DNA of 46,967 bases from Pseudomonas sp. (GTDB lineage: Bacteria > Pseudomonadota > Gammaproteobacteria > Pseudomonadales > Pseudomonadaceae), in assembly GCF_030696055.1 (NCBI RefSeq), contig NZ_JAUYNP010000063.1, positions 1-46,967 of the forward strand, given 5' to 3'. The notes under the pieces were generated by a model that made no database searches, had not been told where the DNA came from, and worked only from the letters and a program-made list of their open reading frames with translations. Shown here one piece after another: positions 12,101 to 20,652 of this stretch (the stretch's first letter is position 1; each line of letters begins with the position of its first letter). The translations under genes and the position numbers were made by a program.

Positions 12101-13006
12101 CTAGGGTCGCAGTTTTGCGCAGTGGTCCTGCGCAGGTTGCGCCGGCGTGTACCAGAGGTAATCGGCGGCGTGGGCATCGACCGGCTCGCCCAGCTCGGCC
12201 AGTAGCAGCACCTGGGTACCCGCCGCCGCGCCCAGATCGGCCAGATGCAGCGGTACGCCGAGGTCGCGGCGCACATGAAAGGCGCCGGCAAGCAACAGGC
12301 TGGGTTCGGGCGCCGCCAGCATGGCCTCGGCCATCCGCCGGTCGCGCTGCTGCTGCACCGCCAGCATGGCCGGCAGCTGGCTTTCCGACAGCAAATTGCA
12401 ATGGGACTGGCGAATCTGCGCCAGCAAGGCCGCGCGCACCGGCTCTGCGGCGGCCAGCCCCTTAAGCTTTGGTACCTGGATATAGATCCGCCCGATCTCG
12501 GCGCGCTCAAGATTGGCCGCCAGCACGGGATAAGGCTGGCGCAAGGCATACTGCACCAGCGGCCCATACAGCGACCAAGCCCAACCGCGCTGCCAGGCCA
12601 GCTCAGCGAGAAGATCCTGCGGTAGCTGACCGGCGGCCATGGCTGCGCGCAGCCGATCGACCCCGGCCTGCTGGTCGGGGTTGAGCATTTCCAGCAGCAG
12701 GCTGCCCTGCCCTCGCTGCGTGGCCAAGGCGCGCAGCAACCAGAGTTGCAGGGCATGCTGATCCGGGTTGTCATGCCGCTCGCCGACCAACACCCGCGGC
12801 GCCTTGGCCAAGCGCTCGACCAGCTGCGCCGGCGTCAGCACAGCCCCAGTACGCAACTCGATAATCCGTCCCAGCTCGGCCTGTTCCAGTCCCACGGGGC
12901 TTTGCCAGGCGGGCAACGCCGGCAAGGACGCATGACAGCCACAGAGCAGCGCCAGCAGCAGGCTCAGCGCGACAAACAGTGAGCGCGGTCGAATAACGGG
13001 ATTCAT
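12101..13006 (-). CDS. ChaN family (PhuW-like) lipoprotein
   Basis: 301 aa; lipobox LLALLCGCHAS, RVLVGERHDNPDQHALQLWLL, GAFHVRRDLGVPLHL typical of ChaN. Confidence 0.85.
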   Translation of the reverse strand: MNPVIRPRSLFVALSLLLALLCGCHASLPALPAWQSPVGLEQAELGRIIELRTGAVLTPAQLVERLAKAPRVLVGERHDNPDQHALQLWLLRALATQRGQGSLLLEMLNPDQQAGVDRLRAAMAAGQLPQDLLAELAWQRGWAWSLYGPLVQYALRQPYPVLAANLERAEIGRIYIQVPKLKGLAAAEPVRAALLAQIRQSHCNLLSESQLPAMLAVQQQRDRRMAEAMLAAPEPSLLLAGAFHVRRDLGVPLHLADLGAAAGTQVLLLAELGEPVDAHAADYLWYTPAQPAQDHCAKLRP

Positions 13007-13202
13007 GGCGTGGACTTAGCTTCGGCAACCAGGGTTTGCCTGGCAGGATAAAAGGCGGCGGACAAGGCCGCCAGCCCAACGCATAAGCCCGCCCAGTAGA
13101 GCCGCGCCAAACCGGACTAAACCACGTCCGGCACCGCCGGTAGGACTGCCCTTCCACTTCTGTGGCAGAACGGGATAATGCCCACCTGTTGTGGAGATGC
13201 CT

Positions 13203-13529
13203 ATGTTGCGTTTATGTGCGCCGGATGAGTTGGCCGAAGGCCAGAGCCGGGGCTTTGAAATAGCCGGTGACAAGCTGTTTGCCGTGCGCAGGGACGGCCA
13301 GTGCTATGCCTACCGCAACCGCTGTCCGCACCGCGGCATCCCCCTGGAATGGTTGCCGGACCAGTTTCTCGATCACAGCGCCAGCCTGATCCAGTGCGCC
13401 ACCCACGGCGCGCTGTTTCTGATCGAGTCGGGCGAATGCGTGGCCGGCCCCTGCGCCGGGCAAGCGCTGCAGATGCTGAGCACTCGCGAAGATGCCGACG
13501 GGCTGTGGGTCAGCCTGACCAGCGAGTAA
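13203..13529 (+). CDS. Rieske (2Fe-2S) protein
   Basis: NRCPHRGIPLEW...IQCATHGALFLIESGECVAGPCAG: CxH-x(n)-CxxH-type Rieske ligands. Start at MLRLCAP preferred. Confidence 0.85.
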   Translation: MLRLCAPDELAEGQSRGFEIAGDKLFAVRRDGQCYAYRNRCPHRGIPLEWLPDQFLDHSASLIQCATHGALFLIESGECVAGPCAGQALQMLSTREDADGLWVSLTSE

Positions 13530-13562
13530 GTCGGCGATTGACCAGAGCCTAGGCTCAGCACC

Positions 13563-14453
13563 TCAGAGGCCGGCCGCCTGCAAGCGCTGCGCATGTTCGA
13601 CAAACAACCTGACCGGATCGGCCCCCTTGCCGACCAGGCCGAAGGTCTGATTGACGATGTCGAAGTGATCCAGCGGGTAGCTATCGCCGATCACAGTGCC
13701 CAGGTGCGAGCTATAGCGCCCGACCATACCGTCGCACTGCCCCGCCTCGCGGCGAAAGGTACGGGCGAACAGGCGGCAGGCGACATTCGGCCCGTCGAAG
13801 CGGTTGCCGTCTTTATCGGTGATACCGGCCTGCAAGGTGCCGGACCAGGAGTAGTAGCGCACGCCAGCCACCTCGGCCGCGCCCTCGCCGCCCCAACTCT
13901 CGGGTAGCCCTTGCGGGTACTGCGCATTGAAGGCGGCAACACCCGCGCTGGTCAGCGACTGCTGCGCGGCCGCCACATCCATCGGCAGGGGCGGGCCTGT
14001 ATAGCCACGTTCCAGCCAGGCCATGCAGCGGGCCACGGCACGCAGCAAGAAGGCCAGCAGTCGCTCGCGCAGGCTGCCGTGGGGTGCCTTGCGCTGGAGG
14101 AAATCGGCCAGCTCCGAGCCATGGTTGGGGCCGGCCACCGAGGTGACCGAAGCCACCCACTCGGGCCTGAGCGCCGCGACGTAACGGGCGGTCAACGCAC
14201 CCTGGCTATGGCCGATCAGATGCACCTTCTCGGCCCCGGTCTGCTGCAAGATTTCGCCGATGCGCAGCAGCAACTGCTCGCCGCGCACCTCGCTGGAATG
14301 CACCGACGACACCAGCACCGGAAACACCCTGGCACCGAGCCGGCGCAAGGCGCTGACTATGCCGTACCAGTAGGGATAACCGAGCAGGCTGATAAAGCCG
14401 AGCAAACCCGGCACCAACACCAGGGGATAACGGGGCGCAGCGGAAGACGACAT
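13563..14453 (-). CDS. Triacylglycerol lipase/alpha-beta hydrolase, family I-like
   Basis: 296 aa; YPLVLVPGLLGF (oxyanion hole), IGHSQGALTARYVA nucleophile elbow, DGMVGRYSSHLGTVIGDSYPLDHFDIVNQ. Confidence 0.85.
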   Translation of the reverse strand: MSSSAAPRYPLVLVPGLLGFISLLGYPYWYGIVSALRRLGARVFPVLVSSVHSSEVRGEQLLLRIGEILQQTGAEKVHLIGHSQGALTARYVAALRPEWVASVTSVAGPNHGSELADFLQRKAPHGSLRERLLAFLLRAVARCMAWLERGYTGPPLPMDVAAAQQSLTSAGVAAFNAQYPQGLPESWGGEGAAEVAGVRYYSWSGTLQAGITDKDGNRFDGPNVACRLFARTFRREAGQCDGMVGRYSSHLGTVIGDSYPLDHFDIVNQTFGLVGKGADPVRLFVEHAQRLQAAGL

Positions 14454-14580
14454 AGGCCAGCATCCTGGTTACAGAAAGTGCGATTAGTGAGTGCGGTTAA
14501 ACAAGCAGTCCAAGCGCCAAGAGTGGGCAAGGTGCACGGCCTGTCTTATAGTCCAGGCCCCACCCTGCGCTGCTGTGACC

Positions 14581-15303
14581 ATGCACACCATAGAACGGAT
14601 ATACCCCAAGGATCTCGATCCGCTCAGTCAGGATGACCAACACAGCCTGCGCATCCATATGCAACGTTACGAGTTCGCCGCCGCGCACCTGAGCGGCCAG
14701 CGCGTGCTCGACATGGCCTGCGGCTGTGGCTACGGCACCGCCCTGTTGGCCGAACGCAACCCGCAGATGCAGGTGCTGGGCGTGGATATAGACCCCGACG
14801 CCATCGCCTATGCGCAGCAGCATTACCGGCTGCCCAACCTGAGCTATCGGTGCGCCGATGCCGAGCAGTTCGCCAGCGAGTGCGGCTTCGACTGCATCGT
14901 CAGCCTGGAAACCATCGAACACCTGCCGCGCCCGCAACAACTGCTGGCCAACTATACGCGGCTGCTGGCCGTGGGCGGCAAGGTGATCGCCTCGGTACCC
15001 ATCACCCCGACCCTGGATGGCAACCCCCACCACCTGCACGATTTCAGCCGGCGCAGCTTCCATGCGCTGTTTCGCCAGCAGGGTCTGCACGCCCAGCAGC
15101 AGCTGGAGCAGATTCAGTGGTGGCAGTGCAAAGCCTTGTTCTCCAAGCAGGCCGATCGGCACAAGCAGCACCGCTCGGCAGGCGTCGGCAACGCCGTGCT
15201 GCAGTACTACCGGCGCCACCCGCTGTACCTGTTCAGTCGCCTGTATTCAATGCTGCGTTACGGTTTCAGCAACCGTTATCTAACCTGCGTATTCAGCAAA
15301 TAA
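14581..15303 (+). CDS. Class I SAM-dependent methyltransferase
   Basis: MHTIERIYPKDLDPLSQDDQHSLRIHMQRYEFAA...VLDMACGCGYGTALLAERNPQMQVLGVDID. Confidence 0.85.
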   Translation: MHTIERIYPKDLDPLSQDDQHSLRIHMQRYEFAAAHLSGQRVLDMACGCGYGTALLAERNPQMQVLGVDIDPDAIAYAQQHYRLPNLSYRCADAEQFASECGFDCIVSLETIEHLPRPQQLLANYTRLLAVGGKVIASVPITPTLDGNPHHLHDFSRRSFHALFRQQGLHAQQQLEQIQWWQCKALFSKQADRHKQHRSAGVGNAVLQYYRRHPLYLFSRLYSMLRYGFSNRYLTCVFSK

Positions 15304-15310
15304 CCGCATC

Positions 15311-15550
15311 TAGCAGGCTGTTGAAACGTAGGCGAGGCAGCCGAGACAAGGCGCTACGTTAGTAACAGCCTCCGGCTGGTCAAAACGGCGAGGAAGCGGA
15401 GTTTACGTGCAGTAAATGAGAATGACTCGCTTCGCTCGCCCTGCGGGCCGCGCTAAAGCGCGTTAGCCGCAAGCGGCTTGCCGAGCCTGTTTTTAACGCC
15501 CTTTTCTTTTATCCAGAGGGGCAACGCAGGTAGTTTTCAACAGGTTGCTA
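15311..15550. mobile_element. MITE-like repeat, copy A
   Basis: Near-perfect terminal inverted repeats TAGCAGGCTGTTGAAA / TTTCAACAGGTTGCTA; no coding capacity; interior shares motifs with copies B and C. Confidence 0.75.
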
Positions 15551-16613
15551 GCGGGGCGCGGCGATAGATCCAGATACGCCTAAGCACGGTGGCGAACTGG
15601 CGCCACAGGCTGCCGCAGTTGTAGACCTGGCCGTAACGTGCGGCGATCTCGCGCACCTCCACGGCCAGGGCCGCATAACGGCGGGCCGGCAGGTCGGGAA
15701 ACAGGTGATGCTCGATCTGGTGGCTGAGGTTGCCGGTGAGAATATGCAATAGCGGCCCGCCGCTAAGGTTGCTGGAGCCGCGTAGCTGACGCAGGTACCA
15801 ATGGCCGCGACTCTCGCCCAGCACCGACTCCTTGCTGAACACCGCGGCCTGCTCGGTAAAGTGGCCGCAGAAGATCACCACAAAGGTCCATAGATTGCGC
15901 AGCAAATTGGCCAGCACATTGCCGGCCAGCACCGCCAGGGCGTTGGCGCCGAGCAGCAACGCCAGCAACGGGAAGAACAGATAGTCCTTGCCCCACTGGC
16001 GCAGCACCTTGGCGTTGAACTGCTTGAGCAAGGGTGCCACCTCGGCGCGGCTGAGTTTGCCCTTGTAGACCTTGTCCAGACGCAGGTGCTGGATCGCTAT
16101 CGAGTACTGGAACAGCACGGCCTGAATCGTCACCCACAGCGGCTGCCAACGGTAGAAGGGCTTCCAGCGCTGTTCGGGAAACAACCGCACCAGGCCGTAA
16201 CCGACGTCGTCGTCCATGCCCAGCACATTGGTCCAGGTGTGGTGCACATGGTTGTGGGTATGCCGCCAGAAGTCGCCGGGCCCGGCTATATCCCACTCGT
16301 AGCTGCGCCCGGCAAACTCCGGGTCGTTCATCCAGTCGTACTGGCCGTGCATCACGTTATGCCCCAGCTCCATGTTTTCCAGAATCTTACCCAACCCCAG
16401 CAGCGCGCTGCCGAGCAGCCAGGTCGGCGGCAACCAGCCGAGCATCAGCAGCGCCCGCCCGCTCCAGCAGCAGAAGCGCACGGCGGCGCGGATACGGCGG
16501 ATATAGCGCGCATCGGCTTCGCCCAGATCGGCTAGCGTGCGCTGACGCAAGGCGTCCAGCTCGTGGCCAAAAGCATCCAGTTCCTCGACAGACAATTCGC
16601 GATCGCTACGCAT
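15537..16613 (-). CDS. desB: Membrane fatty acid desaturase (DesB-like)
   Basis: 358 aa; histidine boxes HNVMHGQYDW, HTHNHVHH, HQIEHHLFP. Confidence 0.85.
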   Translation of the reverse strand: MRSDRELSVEELDAFGHELDALRQRTLADLGEADARYIRRIRAAVRFCCWSGRALLMLGWLPPTWLLGSALLGLGKILENMELGHNVMHGQYDWMNDPEFAGRSYEWDIAGPGDFWRHTHNHVHHTWTNVLGMDDDVGYGLVRLFPEQRWKPFYRWQPLWVTIQAVLFQYSIAIQHLRLDKVYKGKLSRAEVAPLLKQFNAKVLRQWGKDYLFFPLLALLLGANALAVLAGNVLANLLRNLWTFVVIFCGHFTEQAAVFSKESVLGESRGHWYLRQLRGSSNLSGGPLLHILTGNLSHQIEHHLFPDLPARRYAALAVEVREIAARYGQVYNCGSLWRQFATVLRRIWIYRRAPLATC

Positions 16614-16628
16614 GGGCTTTCCTCGGAA

Positions 16629-17744
16629 TTAGAGATCGATCTCAACATCGCCATGGGGCGCGCTGACGCATAGGCGAATTGGCTGCCCCGGCTCGCTGAA
16701 CAGCGCACCGGAGCGCAGATCGCGCACCACGCCGCTGAGCAGGGTGCAGGTGCAACTGGCGCAGATACCCTGGCGGCAACCATGGGCCGGTTTCAGCCCC
16801 AGGGCTTCGGCCTGCTCCAGCAGGCTGCGCTGGTTATCCGCCTGGGCAACCTGACGGCTGCGGGCAAAGCCCAGGCGCACCGAGCGCAGGCTGATATCGG
16901 CGCTGAGCGCCGGCGGGGTAAAGGCTTCCACCTGCAGCTCGCCGTGCCCCCCGGCGCCCTGCCACCACTGCTGCACCTGCCCGACAAAACCGGCCGGGCC
17001 GCAACTGAGCACTGCGCGCTGACTCAAGTCGGCCACGGCTTGCAGATGCTCGGCACGGAAACGGCCCTGCAGTTCGGTATCAACCGCGTCTGCGCCGGTC
17101 AAAGCCCAACGCACCTGCAGGTTGCTGTACTGCCCCTGCAAGGCCTGCAGCTCGGCGACAAAGGCGCGCTGGCCCTGCTCGCGCACGTAATGCAGCAGGC
17201 TGATGGGCGCGCTGCAGCCCTGGGCCAGGGCCGCGCGCAGCAAGCCCAGCAGCGGCGTGATACCGCTACCGGCGGCCAGTAGCAGCACGCCCTGAGCGGC
17301 CGCTGGCCAACACAACTGACCATGGACCGGGCCCAGCTCCAGCAGCTCGCCCACTGCCAATTGCTCCAGCAGATAGGGCGAAACCCGCCCACCCGGCTGG
17401 CGCTTGATCGCAATCTCCAGGCTGCCGTCCGCATGGAGTGCGGTCAGGCTATAGCTGCGGCTTAGGCGCACGCCATTGCGCTGCAGATAGAGCTGCAGAT
17501 GCTGACCCGGCTGCGCGCCGCGCCAATTGCCGTTGGGCCGCAAGCACAGCGCCAGCATGTCGTCGGCGACCCACTGCCGCGCCACCACCCGCGCCATCAC
17601 CCGATTCAGGCGCAGGGCCGGATGCAACAACGCCAACCAGGTATCGACATCGCTCTCGCGCAGCCAGCCACGCGCCACCAAGCCACGCAAGGGCCGCAGC
17701 CACAGCGAGAGTCCACGCATCCAAGCAAAAGGCATCAGGGCCAT
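16629..17744 (-). CDS. desC: Ferredoxin reductase-type oxidoreductase with C-terminal 2Fe-2S domain (DesC-like)
   Basis: RSYSLTA flavin motif, GSGITPLLGLLRAAL, GCRQGICASCTC 2Fe-2S; adjacent to desB; start MALMPFAWMRG at 17744. Confidence 0.85.
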   Translation of the reverse strand: MALMPFAWMRGLSLWLRPLRGLVARGWLRESDVDTWLALLHPALRLNRVMARVVARQWVADDMLALCLRPNGNWRGAQPGQHLQLYLQRNGVRLSRSYSLTALHADGSLEIAIKRQPGGRVSPYLLEQLAVGELLELGPVHGQLCWPAAAQGVLLLAAGSGITPLLGLLRAALAQGCSAPISLLHYVREQGQRAFVAELQALQGQYSNLQVRWALTGADAVDTELQGRFRAEHLQAVADLSQRAVLSCGPAGFVGQVQQWWQGAGGHGELQVEAFTPPALSADISLRSVRLGFARSRQVAQADNQRSLLEQAEALGLKPAHGCRQGICASCTCTLLSGVVRDLRSGALFSEPGQPIRLCVSAPHGDVEIDL

Positions 17745-17757
17745 AACAGTCACTCCA

Positions 17758-17773
17758 GTGAACAACCGTTCAC
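17758..17773. promoter_or_regulatory. Candidate DesT operator 1
   Basis: Perfect inverted repeat GTGAAC-aacc-GTTCAC just upstream of the desC start. Confidence 0.6.
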
Positions 17774-17797
17774 CAGACTGGCAGAGCATGCCAACTC

Positions 17798-17815
17798 AGT
17801 CAACAGTCGTTCACT
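17798..17815. promoter_or_regulatory. Candidate DesT operator 2
   Basis: AGTCAACAGTCGTTCACT; reverse complement AGTGAACGACTGTTGACT, resembling the DesT palindrome as remembered. Confidence 0.6.
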
Positions 17816-17881
17816 CGATTTCATCGAACAACCTCGGTTCGACGCAGGCGAAGGCCATTTGCTAGAGTGCGGCGCTTATTG

Positions 17882-18550
17882 ATGGAGCCAGCCTTGATTG
17901 GAAGCCAGAAGCCGATGCAGCCGCGCGCCGAACAGAAACTGCAAACCCGCCACGCCCTGATGGAGGCTGCGCGCAGCCTGATGGACAGCGGCCGCGGTTT
18001 CGGCAGCCTGAGCCTGCGCGAGGTGGCGCGCAGCGCCGGTATAGTGCCGACCGGCTTCTACCGGCACTTTCAGGACATGGACGAACTCGGCCTGGCGCTG
18101 GTCGAGGAGGTCGGCGAGACCTTTCGCGAGACCATTCGCCAGGTGCGCCACCATGAGTTCGAATTGGGCGGGGTGATCGACGCCTCGGTGCGCATCTTCC
18201 TCGCGGCGGTGGCGGCCAATCGCTCGCAATTCCTCTTTCTCGCCCGCGAGCAGTACGGCGGCTCGCAGCTGGTACGCCAGGCCGTGGGCGCCCTGCGCGA
18301 ACGCATCACCGCCGACCTGGTGGCGGACCTGGCCGCCATGCCCAAGCTGCAGCACTTCGACGCACCGGCGCAGAATGTCATCGCCGACCTGGTGGTGAAG
18401 ACCGTATTCGCCACCCTGCCGGAACTGATCGACCCGCCTGCCCCCGCGCTGCCGGCCCACGCCACCCCCGAAGCCAAGATGATCGAGCAGCTGCGCTTTA
18501 TCTTTATCGGCGCCAAGCACTGGCAGGGCCTGGGCCAGCCCAGGGACTGA
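17882..18550 (+). CDS. desT: TetR family regulator (DesT-like); start uncertain
   Basis: QKLQTRHALMEAARSLMDSGRGFGSLSLREVARSAGIVPTGFYRHFQDMDELGLAL; divergent from desCB. ORF spans 17867-18550; start taken at the downstream ATG. Confidence 0.8.
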   Translation: MEPALIGSQKPMQPRAEQKLQTRHALMEAARSLMDSGRGFGSLSLREVARSAGIVPTGFYRHFQDMDELGLALVEEVGETFRETIRQVRHHEFELGGVIDASVRIFLAAVAANRSQFLFLAREQYGGSQLVRQAVGALRERITADLVADLAAMPKLQHFDAPAQNVIADLVVKTVFATLPELIDPPAPALPAHATPEAKMIEQLRFIFIGAKHWQGLGQPRD

Positions 18551-18668
18551 CCCGGATCGCACCCAAACGGCGCACCAAAGTCAGCCGCGCACCAAGTCGA
18601 CCCGGGCAACGCCCCAATTCCTGACACCGACTCAGCCCAGGCGCGGCCAGCGCGGCGCCGAAGCGGAT

Positions 18669-18684
18669 TGGCAAGCCCCTTGCT
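18669..18684 (+). promoter_or_regulatory. Candidate sigma-54 (-24/-12) promoter of ureEFGJ
   Basis: TGGCAAGCCCCTTGCT versus consensus TGGCACGNNNNTTGCW; GG-N10-GC spacing; 34 nt upstream of the ureE ATG. Confidence 0.6.
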
Positions 18685-18717
18685 CTAGTTCCGGCATAGC
18701 CCTGCCGGAAACTACCC

Positions 18718-19218
18718 ATGCTGGTCATTCACCACCGTATTGCCACCCAGGCGCACTGGGACGCCGAACTGGAACTGAGCTTCGACGCCCGCAGCAAAAG
18801 CCGCCTGCGCTGTTTCAGCCGCAGCGGCGAGGATGTCGGTCTGTTTCTCCCACGCGGCCAACCGGCGCTGCACGACGGTGAATGCCTGCAAGCCGAGGAC
18901 GGCCGCATCGTGCGCGTACGCGCCCGCGCCGAGCCGCTGCTGCATGTGACCTGCGCCAATCCCTTCGAGCTGATGCGCGCCGCCTACCACCTGGGCAACC
19001 GCCATGTCGCCCTGCAGCTGGGCGACGGCTGGCTGCGCCTGCCGGACGACTATGTGCTCAAGGCCATGCTCGAACAGCTGGGGGCGACGGTCACCAGCGT
19101 CGAAGCGCCCTACCAGCCCGAACAAGGTGCCTATGGCGGCGGCCACCATCACTCGCACGCCGGCGACGCCGAATTCAGCTATGCGCCGCGCCTGCACCAG
19201 TTTGGTGTGCGCTCGTGA
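18718..19218 (+). CDS. ureE: Urease accessory protein UreE
   Basis: 166 aa MLVIHHRIATQAHWDAELELSFDARSKSRLRCF...YHLGNRHVALQL, His-rich C-terminus GGGHHHSHA. Confidence 0.93.
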   Translation: MLVIHHRIATQAHWDAELELSFDARSKSRLRCFSRSGEDVGLFLPRGQPALHDGECLQAEDGRIVRVRARAEPLLHVTCANPFELMRAAYHLGNRHVALQLGDGWLRLPDDYVLKAMLEQLGATVTSVEAPYQPEQGAYGGGHHHSHAGDAEFSYAPRLHQFGVRS

Positions 19219-19334
19219 ACCCGGCTTGGCAGCTGCTCAGGCTCGCCAGCCCACAGCTGCCGAATAACAAGCTGGCTACAGCGCACTCGGCAACACAGTA
19301 CATAAGCTGCGGCTCGGAGCATCCCGGTGAATAA
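19215..19334 (+). pseudogene. Diverged remnant of the ureF 5' end, now a 39-aa bridging ORF
   Basis: [19 protein letters not shown]... parallels the true UreF start [22 protein letters not shown] overlaps the ureE stop and TAA overlaps the ureF start. Confidence 0.75.
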
Positions 19335-20001
19335 GGCCTGGGCGTTACTCAGACTGGCCAGCCCGCAGTTACCCATCGGTGGTTATAGCTATTCCCAGGG
19401 GCTGGAAATGGCCGTCGAACAAGGCCTGGTGCATAACGCCGCCAGCGCGAAAAGCTGGATCGCCGATCAGCTGCTGCTCAATCTGGCGCGCTTCGAAGCG
19501 CCGCTGTTGCTGGCTCACTGCCAGGCCGCCGCCGACAACGACTGGGCGCGCCTGCAGAGCCTGGCCGAGCAACAGCGCGCCAGCCGCGAAACCCGCGAGC
19601 TGCGCCTGGAAAGCCGGCAGATGGGCTATTCCCTGGAACAACTGCTGTGCGGCCTGCCCGAGCTGGATGCCCAGGCCCGCCAGCTGTTTAGCGAACTGGG
19701 GGAACCGGGCCTGGCAGTCGGTTGGGCCCTGGCCGCCCGCGCCTGGCAGATCGGCCCGCAGGACGCCCTGGCCGCCTGGCTGTGGGGCTGGCTGGAGAAC
19801 CAACTGGCAGTGCTGATGAAAACCCTGCCCCTGGGCCAGCAGGCCGCCCAGCGCCTGACCTCCGAACTCTTGCCCCTGCTCGAGCAGGCGCAGCAGCAGG
19901 CCAGCGCCATGCAACCCGAACACTGGGGCAGCGCCACCTTCGGCCTGGCCCTGGCGAGCATGGCGCACGAGCGCCAATACAGCCGTTTATTCCGCTCTTG
20001 A
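19327..20001 (+). CDS. ureF: Urease accessory protein UreF
   Basis: 224 aa [34 protein letters not shown] start. Confidence 0.93.
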   Translation: MNKAWALLRLASPQLPIGGYSYSQGLEMAVEQGLVHNAASAKSWIADQLLLNLARFEAPLLLAHCQAAADNDWARLQSLAEQQRASRETRELRLESRQMGYSLEQLLCGLPELDAQARQLFSELGEPGLAVGWALAARAWQIGPQDALAAWLWGWLENQLAVLMKTLPLGQQAAQRLTSELLPLLEQAQQQASAMQPEHWGSATFGLALASMAHERQYSRLFRS

Positions 20002-20017
20002 TAAGGAAGACTCGAAG

Positions 20018-20632
20018 ATGAACAGCCAACCCCTGCGCATTGGCATCGGCGGCCCGGTCGGTTCCGGCAAGACCGCCCTGACCCTGGCCCTGTGCCTGGC
20101 CCTGCGCGAGCGCTACAACCTGGCGGTGGTCACCAACGATATCTACACCCAGGAAGACGCGCAGTTTCTGGTGCGCCATGAGGCCCTGGCGCCGGAGCGG
20201 ATCATCGGCGTGGAAACCGGCGGCTGCCCACACACGGCCATCCGCGAAGACGCCTCGATCAACCTGGAAGCGGTGGATCAGCTCAACCGGCGCTTTCCCG
20301 GCCTGGACCTGATCATCGTCGAGTCCGGCGGCGACAACCTGTCGGCCACCTTCAGCCCGGAGCTGTCGGACCTGACCCTCTATGTGATCGACGTGTCCGC
20401 CGGCGACAAGCTGCCGCGCAAGGGCGGCCCGGGCATCTGCAAATCCGACCTGCTGGTGATCAACAAGATCGACCTGGCGCCGCTGGTCGGCGCCTCCCTC
20501 GAGGTGATGGAGCGCGACACCCTGAAGATGCGCGGCGACAAGCCCTTCGTCTTCAGCAACCAGAAGATCGGCCAGGGCTTGGATGAAATCATCGCCTTTA
20601 TCGAACGACACGGCATGTTGACTGCCGCCTGA
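20018..20632 (+). CDS. ureG: Urease accessory GTPase UreG
   Basis: 204 aa [20 protein letters not shown]...[14 protein letters not shown]...[17 protein letters not shown]. Confidence 0.97.
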   Translation: MNSQPLRIGIGGPVGSGKTALTLALCLALRERYNLAVVTNDIYTQEDAQFLVRHEALAPERIIGVETGGCPHTAIREDASINLEAVDQLNRRFPGLDLIIVESGGDNLSATFSPELSDLTLYVIDVSAGDKLPRKGGPGICKSDLLVINKIDLAPLVGASLEVMERDTLKMRGDKPFVFSNQKIGQGLDEIIAFIERHGMLTAA

Positions 20633-20652
20633 CTCAACGCAAGGAGCCTGTT

